DNA of 36,086 nucleotides from Streptomyces sp. CB01881 (GTDB lineage Bacteria > Actinomycetota > Actinomycetes > Streptomycetales > Streptomycetaceae). The stretch covers positions 1,031,161-1,067,246 of the forward strand of contig NZ_CP026498.1 of the NCBI RefSeq assembly GCF_002953255.1, read 5' to 3'. A model generated the notes under the pieces. It saw only the letters and a list, made by a program, of their open reading frames with translations, was not told the origin of the DNA and searched no databases. The position numbers and the translations under genes are program-made. Shown here piece by piece: positions 27,160 to 36,086 of the stretch (the stretch's first letter is position 1; every line of letters begins with the position of its first letter).

Positions 27160-27195
27160 GCAACACTATCCAACATTTACCAACGTCAAGCAACA
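27160..27195 (-). promoter_or_regulatory. Second copy of the phased 36-bp element, inverted
   Basis: On the minus strand TGTTG, CGTTG, TGTTG, TGTTG recur every 10 bp (CAAC on the + strand at 27161, 27171, 27181, 27191). Aligned to the gal element it is the same length and identical at about 26 of 36 positions, including TGTTGCTT at the start, ATGTT-x-GAT in the middle and TGTTGC at the end. The surrounding 26839-27546 gap has no recognisable gene. Confidence 0.6.
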
Positions 27196-27415
27196 CCCCA
27201 TCCATCCGCCGGCCGCCCACGGCGACCGCCGTGCGGGCCGGGCGCAAGCCGCACGGGGCAACGGGTCCCCGGCCTCCCGGCCCGCCGCCGGCGGCCCCCG
27301 GTGGCGACCGGGGCCCCCGTCGCCACCGGATCCGAACGGACGTCAGACGCGGCGGGCGCCGCCGGTCATGTCTACGTCACGGGCCGGTATCGATTCCGGC
27401 CGATACGCCAGGATG

Positions 27416-27446
27416 TTGACATGCGATTGCTTGGCGAGTTTTCTAT
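27416..27446 (+). promoter_or_regulatory. Probable promoter of the sugar ABC operon
   Basis: TTGACA (27416-27421), a perfect -35, is followed after 19 nt by TTCTAT (27441-27446), a modest -10. AT-rich for the region. Confidence 0.4.
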
Positions 27447-27460
27447 GACGCAACGCGTTT

Positions 27461-27480
27461 GATCTCGTTTAAACGTGATC
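27461..27480. promoter_or_regulatory. 20-bp palindrome downstream of the ABC operon promoter
   Basis: GATCTCGTTTAAACGTGATC is symmetric except positions 5 and 16, with a perfect core CGTTTAAACG. It lies about 67 bp before the binding-protein start, where a repressor would block transcription. Probably a regulator site. Confidence 0.5.
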
Positions 27481-27546
27481 GACTAGGCGACTGTGAAGCG
27501 TCGGGCTGGCTGCCCAACCTCCCACCCTCCGATCCAAGGGGTCCTC

Positions 27547-28593
27547 ATGCTCAGTGCACCCACCCGCAGACTCTCCGCCGTCCTGGCCGCGGGGCTGCTC
27601 CTCCCGGCCGCCCTCACGGCCTGTTCGGACGGCCACGAGCCCAGCGGCAGTGGGGAGGTCGCCAAGGTCGACGGCAAGATCTCCATCACCTACCTGCAGA
27701 AGCAGGGCGACCAGGAGTACTTCGTCGGCGAGGCCGCCGGGGCCAAGGCCAAGGCCGCCGAACTCGGCGTCGACCTCAAGGTCGTCAACCTCGGCAACGA
27801 CGCCAACAAGGCCGTCAGCGAGGCCAAGGCCGCCATCGCCCAGAAGAGCAACGCCATCATCGTCGTCGTCCCCGACCCGGCCGTCGGCCCGCAGATCGTC
27901 CAGACCGCCAAGGACGCCAAGGTCGCCCTGCTCACCTCCGACGACCAGATCTGCACCACCGGCCCCGACCCGGCTGGCTGCGCCCCGGAGAACCTCGTGC
28001 CCCGGATCGGCTTCAGCGGGGAGCAGATGGGCACCGAGGTCGGCAAGCGGGCCGCCCAGGAGTTCACCAAGGCGGGCTGGAACCCGGCCGAGACCCGCAC
28101 CATCTCCGCCTGGAAGCAGGACGTCACCGTCTGCACCTCCCGCGTGAAGAGCGCCAAGACCGCCTTCCTGAGCGGTGGCGGCAACGGCGTGCAGAACGTC
28201 GACGTCGCCACCGACAACACCCCCACCGGCGCCCAGGACAAGATCGCCGCCGTCGTCACCGCCAACCCCACCGTCAAGCACTGGGTGGTCTGGGGCTGCA
28301 ACGACGAGAACGTGCAGGGCGGTGTGACCGCGCTGGAGAACGCCGGCTTCAAGGCGGAGAACGTCATCGGCGTGGGCCTCGGCGCCTACCTGGCCTGCAA
28401 GAACTGGAGCACCGACAAGCCCTCCGGCATGAAGGCCGCACTGTTCATCAACGGCAAGGACGTCGGCGCGCTCGCCGTGCAGACGATCGTCGACAAGCTC
28501 AAGAACGGCAAGGAGTTCCCGAAGGAGGCCTTCGCGCCGACCACGATGGTCGACCCCGCCAACTGGAAGGCCTCCGGGGTCACCTGCAGCTGA
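27547..28593 (+). CDS. Sugar ABC transporter substrate-binding lipoprotein (AraF-like)
   Basis: A 348-residue lipoprotein: signal peptide and lipobox LTAC with Cys26. The mature protein has the type I periplasmic-binding fold: ISITYLQKQGDQEYFVGEAAG, IIVVVPDPAVGPQIV, EFTKAGWNPAETRTIS and the strongly AraF-like NPTVKHWVVWGCNDENVQGGVTALENAGFKAENVIGVGLGAYLA. This C-terminal block resembles E. coli AraF and its relatives, so L-arabinose, galactose or a related monosaccharide is the likely ligand. ATG 27547 is chosen because it opens the signal peptide. First gene of a three-gene import operon, anchored outside the membrane. Confidence 0.87.
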   Translation: MLSAPTRRLSAVLAAGLLLPAALTACSDGHEPSGSGEVAKVDGKISITYLQKQGDQEYFVGEAAGAKAKAAELGVDLKVVNLGNDANKAVSEAKAAIAQKSNAIIVVVPDPAVGPQIVQTAKDAKVALLTSDDQICTTGPDPAGCAPENLVPRIGFSGEQMGTEVGKRAAQEFTKAGWNPAETRTISAWKQDVTVCTSRVKSAKTAFLSGGGNGVQNVDVATDNTPTGAQDKIAAVVTANPTVKHWVVWGCNDENVQGGVTALENAGFKAENVIGVGLGAYLACKNWSTDKPSGMKAALFINGKDVGALAVQTIVDKLKNGKEFPKEAFAPTTMVDPANWKASGVTCS

Positions 28594-28756
28594 CCCGTCC
28601 CCGCGCCGGTACGGGTGCGGCGACGGCCACGTCCGGCCCACCGCACCCGCCCGCCCGGCCCACGCACCCACCCGTGCCGCGGCGCCCCGTCACAGCGCCG
28701 GGACCGCCGAGATCCGCGTTCCTGCCACGGCACCCCGACGTATCTGCGAGGTTCCC

Positions 28757-30357
<1,601 letters not shown>

Positions 30358-30361
<4 letters not shown>

Positions 30362-31374
30362 CCACCGCGACGGCCCACCGGTCCACCGATTCCGGCACCC
30401 GCAAGCGCCCGTCGTTCGCCTCGCTCGGCGGACAGAACCTCAGCCTCATCGGCGCCCTCGTCGTCGTCCTCGCCCTCTTCGGCAGCCTGAACGACAACTT
30501 CCTCAGCCTGTCCAACCTCCAGGTCATCGCCGAGGCCGCCACCATCACCGGCCTGCTCGCCGTCGTGCAGACCGTCGTCATCATCTGCGGCGGCCTCGAC
30601 ATCTCCGTCGGCTCGCAGGCCGGCGTCGCCTCCGTCGTCTCCGCGATGGCCTTCACCTCCGCGGGCTCCAACGCCCTGGCCGGCATGGCCGCCGCCGTCG
30701 GCGTCGGCCTGCTGGTCGGCATCCTCAACGGCGTCGTCATCGTCTACGGCCGGGTCAACCCCACCATCGCCACCCTGGCCGGCCTCGCCGCCTACAAGGG
30801 CCTCGCCCAGCTCCTCTCCGACGGCCGCGCCCAGGGCTACGTCCTCAACGACGACGTCTTCGTCTTCCTCGGCCGCGGCAAGATCGCCGGCCTCCCGGTG
30901 ATGGTCTGGATCCTCATCCTCACCGCCGTCGCCGTGCACCTCCTGCTCAAGTACACCGACATCGGCCGCAACGTCTACGCCATCGGCGGCAACGACACCG
31001 CCGCCCGCCTCGCCGGCATCAGCATCAACAAGTACCTCATCGCCGTCTACGCCCTCATCGGCGCCGTCGCCGCCGTCGCCGGCATCCTCCTCACCGCCCG
31101 CACCGGCTCCGGCCAGCCCGTCTCCGGCAGCGAAGGCCTCGAACTCAAGGCCATCACCGCCGCCGCCCTCGGCGGCTGCGCCCTCAAGGGCGGCAAGGGC
31201 GGCATCGGCGGCACCCTGCTCGCCGTCGCCCTCCTCGGCTGCCTGGAGAACGGCCTCACCGTCCAGGGCATCAACTCCTTCTGGCAGAACGTCGCCCAGG
31301 GTGCCCTGCTCGTCATCGCCGTCGTCATCCAGCAGCGTCGCACCGGCGAACGCGCCGTCGGACTCCCCGCCTGA
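30358..31374 (+). CDS. Sugar ABC transporter permease (CUT2)
   Basis: A 338-residue inner-membrane protein of the RbsC/AraH type, with roughly eight to ten hydrophobic segments starting with LSLIGALVVVLALFGSL. The family segment VQTVVIICGGLDISVGSQAGVASVVSA and the cytosolic coupling region GRNVYAIGGNDTAARLAGISINKY are conserved, followed by LKAITAAALGGCALKGGKGG. One homodimer would work with the double ATPase and the AraF-like lipoprotein. ATG 30358 overlaps the ATPase stop. A 21-bp terminator follows. Confidence 0.92.
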
Positions 31375-31389
31375 TCCCGGCGCCGGCAC

Positions 31390-31442
31390 CCGCGCTCCCG
31401 CGTCCGCTCCCGCCCGAGGCCGGAGCGGACGCGGGAGCGCGG
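31390..31442. terminator. 21-bp perfect hairpin between convergent genes
   Basis: Arms 31390-31410 and 31422-31442 pair perfectly over 21 bp around an 11-nt loop, 16 bp after the permease stop and 75 bp before the DeoR gene's end, so it can terminate both. No T-run. Confidence 0.85.
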
Positions 31443-31517
31443 CACGTCCGGTCGGGGCTGCCGGCGATCGCCGGAGCCGGACGCCCGTCCGGCGCGCTGC
31501 GGCGGATGCCGGCGGTG

Positions 31518-32321
31518 CTACTTCGCCGGGGAGTCCACGACGACGAGCTCACCGACCCTGTCCGCCAGGACCGACTGCGCGTCGGGCGGCATCCCGGCAT
31601 CGGTGATGAAGCAGCCCACCTGATCCAGTCGCGCAAAACTGCTCAGCCCGATCGCTCCCCATTTCGTGTGGTCGGCCACCACCACGACCTGGCGCGCCCG
31701 GGCGATGAATGCACGATTCGTCTGGGACTCGGCCAGACCGGGGCTGGTGAGACCTTCCTCCTCGGTGACGCCGTGAGTTCCGAGAATCAGCTGATCAGCG
31801 TGGAGCGACATGATCGTGTGCTCGGCAACGGGCCCCACGAGGGCCTGGGAACGGGTCGAGGAGCCTCCGGTCAGGAGAACGACCGGGGCCTGTGCACCCG
31901 GTGCGGCGTGACTCCGGAAGAGCACTTCGATCGGAAGCGAATTGGTGAGAATCGTCAGATCGGGGATGCCGAGGAGCCGCTTGGCCACCGCATAGGTCGT
32001 CGTCCCGCCGCCGAGGGCGACGACGCTGCCCGGCCGGACGAGAGCGGCGGCGGCAGCGGCAATCTCGGCCTTGGCCGTGGACTCCAGCGTCGACTTCGCG
32101 TCGAAGCCGGGTTCCTCCGTGCTCCTGGAGGCGGTGACCGCTCCCCCGTGCACCTTTTCCAGGAGGCCCTTCCCCGCGAGTACGTCGAGGTCGCGGCGAA
32201 TGGTCATGTCCGAAACGTCGAAAGCCGCGACGAGGTCCGCCACCCGAACGGCGCCTTCGCGCCGGACCGATTCCACGATCAGTGCACGGCGCTGCTGGGC
32301 GAGCAATCCCTGATCCGCCAC
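31518..32321 (-). CDS. DeoR-family sugar regulator
   Basis: A 267-residue DeoR repressor. GTG 32321 follows GGGGAG and opens MADQGLLAQQRRALIVESVR; the helix-turn-helix is RVADLVAAFDVSDMTIRRDLDVLAGKGLLEKVHGGA (27-61). The sugar-phosphate isomerase-like domain shows VVALGGGTTTYAVAKRL with the family GGG and LTNSLPIEV. Such regulators usually respond to a sugar phosphate. It is convergent with the sugar importer and is a good candidate binder of the phased elements before galT and near 27160, which is inference. A longer upstream ORF start (to 32420) lacks a recognisable N-terminus and is not used. Confidence 0.88.
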   Translation of the reverse strand: MADQGLLAQQRRALIVESVRREGAVRVADLVAAFDVSDMTIRRDLDVLAGKGLLEKVHGGAVTASRSTEEPGFDAKSTLESTAKAEIAAAAAALVRPGSVVALGGGTTTYAVAKRLLGIPDLTILTNSLPIEVLFRSHAAPGAQAPVVLLTGGSSTRSQALVGPVAEHTIMSLHADQLILGTHGVTEEEGLTSPGLAESQTNRAFIARARQVVVVADHTKWGAIGLSSFARLDQVGCFITDAGMPPDAQSVLADRVGELVVVDSPAK

Positions 32322-32553
32322 GGCACTCCCCGAATTCCCGCTGCTCGTTCGACGGGCCGAATATAGCGCAGCGCCCGTAGGCGGTTCAGAGGTCGGCCGT
32401 CCGCAGTGCGGTTCCGGCACGCCCGCAACGATGCACGCCCGGAGCGATGACGGACACGCCCGTACCGCCCGCGCACCGTCCGACGCCCGATGCCCCGCTC
32501 CCCGCGCTTTCCGCCCCGGGCTCCGGCCCGACCCGGGCCGCCCCCGGCTGGAG

Positions 32554-33051
32554 ATGCTGGAGCGGCTGGCAGAGGGCGGTCTGCCCGGCTACGAGGTGAC
32601 CCTGGGCAGAGAGCCGGAACGACGGCTGGCGGTGGTGCGAGCGGTCTGCACCCCCGCGGAGATCGGAACCGGGGTCGAGGAGTGCGTAGGTCGACTGCTG
32701 CCCGTGCTCGGCAGGGCGGGAATCGCATGGGAGCCGCCGCTGTGGGGGCTGTACCCGCTCGACCTGGAAGAGCGGATGGAGATCGCCGTCGGAGCGCAGA
32801 CCCCGCAGGGGGAAGTCATGCCCGGCCTGGAATTCGAGGAGCTGCCCGGCGGACTCGTTGCCGAGACCATGCACATCGGGCCCTACGCGCAACTTCCCCT
32901 GGCCTACAACGCACTCTTCGCCGCCATCCACGAACGCGGACTGCGCCCGCAGGCACCCGTACGCGAGGCCTATCTCGTCGGACCGGCAGAGGCACCACAG
33001 GAAGAACTGATGACCCGACTGATCATCCCCGTCCAGGAGAGCACGGCATGA
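32554..33051 (+). CDS. GyrI-like effector-binding protein
   Basis: A 165-residue protein with the GyrI/AraC-effector-domain pattern: YEVTLGREPERRLAVVRAVC, WEPPLWGLYPLDLEERMEIAVGA, then GLVAETMHIGPYAQLPLAYNALFAAIHERGL and EAYLVGPAEAPQEELMTRLIIPVQ. The HxGPY...Y..L motif and the final ExY are conserved in the family, which binds small hydrophobic or cationic ligands or acts as a gyrase/antibiotic buffer. I chose ATG 32554; the start is uncertain because no clear RBS is present and the frame is open to 32431. It overlaps the BtrH-like gene by ATGA. Confidence 0.65.
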   Translation: MLERLAEGGLPGYEVTLGREPERRLAVVRAVCTPAEIGTGVEECVGRLLPVLGRAGIAWEPPLWGLYPLDLEERMEIAVGAQTPQGEVMPGLEFEELPGGLVAETMHIGPYAQLPLAYNALFAAIHERGLRPQAPVREAYLVGPAEAPQEELMTRLIIPVQESTA

Positions 33052-34061
33052 CCACGGTCATGGGCATCGACGCCCGCGGCACGCAGCACTGCGAGACCAC
33101 AGCCCTGGGGGTGCTGCTGCGGCACCAAGGACTTGATCTGTCCGAGCCCATGCTGTTCGGCCTCGGCTCCGGCCTGTCCTTCATCTACTGGGACGGCAAG
33201 AACATGGGCTTCCCCTTCCTCGGGGGACGGGTCAAGCCCTTCGACCTCACCAGAGACCTGACCACCAGGCTCGGGCTGGAACTCCTGACCCAGGAGACCA
33301 CCTCCCCGCGCAAGGCATGGGACAACGTGGCGGCCGCCATCGACGCCGGCCACCCCGTCGGACTCCATCTCGACAGCTACTACCTGGACTACTTCGGCTC
33401 GAAGGTCCACTTCGGCGGCCACGTCGTCGCCATGTACGGCTACGACGACCACCATGCCTACCTGGTGGACACCGACCAGCAAGGCGGAGCCGTCTCCACC
33501 AGCCTGACCAGCCTCGCCCGGGCCAGGGCCGCACGTGGCCCGATGACTGCCAAGCACCGGTCCTTCGCTCTCACCGTTCCAAGAGACCTGCCCGCCCCAC
33601 ACGGACAGATCGTCCCCGCCATCACCGCCTGCGCCGACGCCTTCCTCAACCCGCCCATCGCCAACCTCGGTCACCGCGGCATCGAGAAGGCCGGCAAGCT
33701 GGTACGCACATGGCTCCAGCGCACCGACGACCCCCAGCGAGACCTGCCGCAGGCCGCTCTGTTGATGGAGAAGGCCGGCACCGGCGGCGCCCTGTTCCGC
33801 AACCTCTACCGCGACTTCCTCGCCGAATGCACCGATCTGCTCGACAGCAGCCACCTGCGCACCGGCCACACGCTGTACACCGAGGCGGCCGTCCTGTGGA
33901 CGGAGGTGTCAGCACTGATCAAGAAGGCCGGCGAATCGGGCGATGCGCAGTGCCTCGTCCAGGCCGGCTCGGTCCTCGGCGATCTCTCACGGATAGAGCG
34001 CGAGGCCATGCAAGCACTGAGCCGCCTGGGGAATGAGCCCCCAAGCATGATCCAGCCCTGA
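33048..34061 (+). CDS. BtrH N-terminal domain protein with DUF4872-like tail
   Basis: A 337-residue protein. The N-terminal half has the papain-like set: Cys15 in QHCETTALGVLLRHQGL, His125 in FGGHVVAMYGYDD and Asp141 in YLVDTDQQG, as in butirosin BtrH (acyl transferase) and related peptidase-like proteins. GLGSGLSFIYW matches the family. The second half (about 185-337) has the helical LGHRGIEKAGKLVRTW and FRNLYRDFLAEC features of DUF4872. It may modify a peptide or aminoglycoside-like product, but no biosynthetic cluster is visible. Translationally coupled to the GyrI-like gene. Confidence 0.8.
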   Translation: MTTVMGIDARGTQHCETTALGVLLRHQGLDLSEPMLFGLGSGLSFIYWDGKNMGFPFLGGRVKPFDLTRDLTTRLGLELLTQETTSPRKAWDNVAAAIDAGHPVGLHLDSYYLDYFGSKVHFGGHVVAMYGYDDHHAYLVDTDQQGGAVSTSLTSLARARAARGPMTAKHRSFALTVPRDLPAPHGQIVPAITACADAFLNPPIANLGHRGIEKAGKLVRTWLQRTDDPQRDLPQAALLMEKAGTGGALFRNLYRDFLAECTDLLDSSHLRTGHTLYTEAAVLWTEVSALIKKAGESGDAQCLVQAGSVLGDLSRIEREAMQALSRLGNEPPSMIQP

Positions 34062-34104
34062 CAGCCTTCAAGGAACCTTCCGCCCCCCGCCCCGCCACTT
34101 CCCG

Positions 34105-34770
34105 TCACTCCCCGCCCGCACCACCCGCCGGCGCCGTGCTGCCGCGCGCCACCAGGGCCACGCCGAGCGGCGCCTGCCGGGCCGGTGAGGCGCCGTCCGC
34201 GATCAGCTGGACGGCGCGCTCGCCGGCCTCCTCCAGCGGCAGACGGACCGTGGTCAGCGACGGCCGGAGGTCCACCGCGAACGGCACGTCGTCGAAGCCG
34301 ATGACGGAGACCTCCTCGGGGACGGCCCGCCCGAGGTCGTCCTGCAGCGCCGTCAGTACCCCGGCCGCCATGACGTCGCCGAGGGCGAGCACCGCCGTGA
34401 CACCGGCATCTGCGGCGAACAGTCCGAGCGTCGCCTCCCGCCCGCCAGACCGGGTGAAGTCGGTGAACACCACTCTGCTGTCGGGGAGTTCACCCCCGAG
34501 TCGGGCCCATGCCGCCCTGATCCCGGCCAGGCGCCGGTGGACGGTGAGCAGGCCTGCGGGGCCGGCGACCACGCCGATCCGGCGGTGGCCGAGCCGCCAC
34601 AGCTCGGTCGCCGCGATCTCCGCCCCGCCGCCGTGGTCGAGCGGGACGAACGGCTCGATGCCGCGTTCCCCGATGCAGGCCACCTGGCCGCCGTCCGACC
34701 GGAACGCGTCCAGTTCGGCCGTGAACCACTGCGTGAGGTCCCGGTCGACCGAGCCGCTGCCCGCGATCAC
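34105..34770 (-). pseudogene. LacI-family regulator without DNA-binding domain
   Basis: The minus frame gives LVIAGSGSVDRDLTQWFTAELDAFRSDGG, then LDHGGGAEIAATELWRLGHRRIGVVAGP, VTAVLALGDVMAAGVL and EVSVIGFDDVPFAVDLRPSLTTVRLP: the C-terminal part of a LacI sensor domain from about residue 115 of a normal regulator. The N-terminal HTH and first lobe are absent. Immediately beyond 34770 the sequence belongs to an opposite-strand gene scrap, so the front was removed by a deletion. The remaining fragment cannot bind DNA. Confidence 0.8.
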
Positions 34771-34873
34771 CAGGGACCTCCTGGAAGGCGCCAAGGGCGT
34801 CCAGCTCGCCGAACTCGGCGTGCGTTCCGCCCGCGAGGGCCGCCGCCTCCCCGTGCCCGACCTGACGCCCTGA
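34771..34873 (+). pseudogene. Gfo/Idh/MocA-type oxidoreductase C-terminal scrap
   Basis: The + frame reads RDLLEGAKGVQLAELGVRSA and then REGRRLPVPDLTP before TGA 34871-34873. The A-x-L-A-E-L-x-x-R-S-A-R-E-G-R-R-(V/L) pattern is typical of the last helix and tail of Gfo/Idh/MocA-like dehydrogenases. Only about 33 residues remain, directly joined to the LacI remnant. DUF993 gene follows 37 bp later, the usual order of an intact sugar/polyol cluster. Assignment by motif, moderate. Confidence 0.4.
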
Positions 34874-34910
34874 CTCCGGCCCGCACCCCCGACACGATTG
34901 CGTTGACACC

Positions 34911-35230
34911 ATGACCGTCATCGACCTGCCCGGCCTCGGCCGCCACCGGATGTCCGAGCCCACGCACCTCCCCGCCACCGCCGCGCCGGCCACCTCCCGG
35001 ATCGCGTACGCCGCCGCCCACGTCGTCGCCGACCCGCTCGGCGAACACCGCCGGCGCACCCGCCGTCGTCGACTGGGACGCCACCCTCGCGTTCCGCCGT
35101 CACCTGTGGCCACTCGGCCTCGGCATCGCCGACGCGATGGACACCGCCCAGCGCGGCATGGGCCTCGACTGGCCCGCCACCCGCGAGCTGATCACCCACT
35201 CGGGCACGGAGGCCCGCGCCACCGGCGGGC
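34911..35230 (+). pseudogene. DUF993 (dihydrodipicolinate synthase-like) N-terminal part with frameshift
   Basis: It starts MTVIDLPGLGRHRMSEPTHL and continues TSRIAYAAAHVVADPLGEH. An extra base at about 35049 shifts the frame; in the next frame it resumes AGAPAVVDWDATLAFRRHLWPLGLG with IADAMDTAQRGMGLDWPATRELI and EARATGG. This is the N-terminal third of DUF993 proteins, which have a TIM-barrel aldolase-like fold. The family is then cut off at about 35230, where an IclR-type domain begins in the same frame. Catalytic Lys region is missing. Confidence 0.75.
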
Positions 35231-35472
35231 TGCTCGCCTCGCTCGCGGAGATCCGGCAACTCGGCTTCGGCGTGGGCCGCCAGGAGTGCATGGCCGGCTG
35301 GGACTCCGCAGCCGCCCCGGTCCTGTGGCGCGACTCCATCATGGGCGCCGTCCTCATGCTCAAGCCGAGCAGCGAGATGCCCTCGGACCTGCGACCGCTG
35401 ATCTACCACACGCTCAAGACAGCCGAGGGCATCAGCCGACTCACCGCGACGCCCCTCTCCGGCGTCGTGTAG
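35231..35472 (+). pseudogene. IclR-type regulator effector-domain end, fused to DUF993
   Basis: The frame shared with the DUF993 part reads LLASLAEIRQLGFGVGRQECM, AGWDSAAAPVLWRDSIMGAVLML, and ends DLRPLIYHTLKTAEGISRLTATPLSGVV at TAG 35470-35472. The LAEIR...GF.V.R.E....G....AAPV pattern is the end of an IclR effector domain. No HTH is present. Together with the preceding DUF993 segment this is a chimera produced by a deletion; no functional regulator results. Confidence 0.6.
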
Positions 35473-35496
35473 GCACCGCAGCAGACCGCCGACGCT

Positions 35497-35525
35497 GCCG
35501 CCCCGCGATCACCTCGCGGGGCGGC
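35497..35525. terminator. Hairpin terminator between convergent genes
   Basis: GCCGCCCCGCGA (35497-35508) pairs perfectly with TCGCGGGGCGGC (35514-35525) over 12 bp around TCACC. It lies between the chimera and the 35545 gene and may act in both directions. Confidence 0.8.
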
Positions 35526-35544
35526 ACCACGGAATCGCAGGGCG

Positions 35545-36086
35545 TCACAGGATGTGCCAGCGCAGCCCGTCATCGCCCTCACGCAGCCCGGAGACACGTC
35601 GGACAACCTCCGCCAGCGTTTCCGAACCCGCCGCAGCGCGCTTCGCGTTCGTCGTAATCATCCTCAACTCGCGCAGGTCCCGGAGAACTTGGTACCCCTG
35701 CCATTCGACGACATCAAAGCCGTACGACCGGGCGAAGGCCTCGTAGTGCGCCTTGCCGTAACCGAACCGGCGACAGTGGATCTCGATCGTCACCAGGTCG
35801 GTCTCCGGCTCCCCGTAGCTGGCCGTGTCCCAGTCGCAGAGCACGGCCGCCGAGCCGTCGTACAGCGCGTTCCGGTGCTGCGGGTCGCCTTGGAGCAAGG
35901 CCGGCGGCAGGGCGAAGCGGACCTCCGCGAGGGACTTCTCCAACCTGTCGAGGCGGGCGGACAGGTACTGCAGATCCTCGTCGGGGAGCGCCGTGACAGC
36001 GGTCAGCGAGCGACGGATGGCACCGACGGTGTCGAGGGACCGGAGCGGGAACGGCGGGGCCGGAAGCTGGTGGAGCATCCTCAACG
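35545..36086 (-). CDS. Aminoglycoside phosphotransferase (APH)-family protein, 5' end outside window
   Basis: The gene runs off the right edge; at least 179 residues are seen from the C-terminal side. The catalytic-loop motif LLQGDPQHRNALYDG (usually HGDxxxxN; here Gln replaces His) and VLCDWDTASYGEPETDLV, which carries the metal-binding Asp, are typical of APH/choline-kinase-like enzymes. The rest is helical and ends with EVVRRVSGLREGDDGLRWHIL. The substrate may be an antibiotic or a small alcohol or sugar; this cannot be told. It is convergent with the upstream chimera. Confidence 0.8.
   Translation of the reverse strand, partial: LRMLHQLPAPPFPLRSLDTVGAIRRSLTAVTALPDEDLQYLSARLDRLEKSLAEVRFALPPALLQGDPQHRNALYDGSAAVLCDWDTASYGEPETDLVTIEIHCRRFGYGKAHYEAFARSYGFDVVEWQGYQVLRDLRELRMITTNAKRAAAGSETLAEVVRRVSGLREGDDGLRWHIL

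Noticed and set aside
26910..27176. Minus-strand gene driven by the second phased element
   Set aside because: The frame is Pro/Gly/Arg-rich without recognisable motifs or RBS; kept only as a possibility to test by transcript mapping.

Overview
The window is very GC-rich DNA with strong third-position G/C bias, GTG and TTG starts, many ATGA stop/start overlaps and several apparently leaderless promoters. Together with actinobacterial families (class II HelD-type helicase, TAP-like peptidase, DUF6461, DUF993, BtrH-like protein), this points to a streptomycete-type chromosome (Streptomyces, Kitasatospora or a close relative). No rRNA, tRNA, CRISPR array or insertion sequence was recognised.

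Layout. 1-2.3 kb is an eroded stretch: the end of a FadR/GntR-type regulator, a broken sugar-binding-protein gene, a LamG-like fragment, a hypothetical gene and a SnoaL-like tail. 2.3-6.8 kb carries a hypothetical protein, a secreted zinc metalloprotease and a secreted TAP-like peptidase, with several unrelated short tandem repeats in the gaps. 6.9-8.4 kb has an apparently 5'-truncated AlkB-like gene and a divergent membrane protein.

8.5-15.0 kb is the most coherent system: TauE/SafE permease and rhodanese, divergent from a persulfide dioxygenase-rhodanese fusion, a CsoR-family repressor lacking the copper-site His (CstR-like), a DUF302 protein, an MMPL transporter and a 55-residue Cys-rich protein. 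Five 16-bp sites of the form ATAC-N8-GTAT lie in front of these transcription units, so the whole block reads as one reactive-sulfur (or, less likely, copper) regulon that includes three components with no settled role in sulfane-sulfur biology.

15.2-22.6 kb holds a PQQ-like beta-propeller membrane protein, a universal stress protein with a near-consensus promoter, an NCS1 permease interrupted by an amber codon, a HelD-type helicase and a DUF6461 protein with a zinc-ribbon-like tail. 23.0-26.8 kb is a galactose operon (galT with a frameshift, galE, a galK stub, an aldose-1-epimerase-like gene) followed by a frameshifted small protein. 27.5-32.3 kb encodes an AraF/RbsB-type sugar ABC importer and a convergent DeoR-type regulator. 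A 36-bp element with 10-bp phased repeats lies before galT and again, inverted, before the ABC operon.

32.5-36.1 kb contains a GyrI-like/BtrH-like coupled pair, a LacI gene without its HTH region, a scrap of a Gfo/Idh-type gene, a DUF993/IclR chimera and a partial aminoglycoside-phosphotransferase-like gene. Five or more genes are broken by a single base change, frameshift or deletion; real decay cannot be told from base-calling error using this sequence alone.
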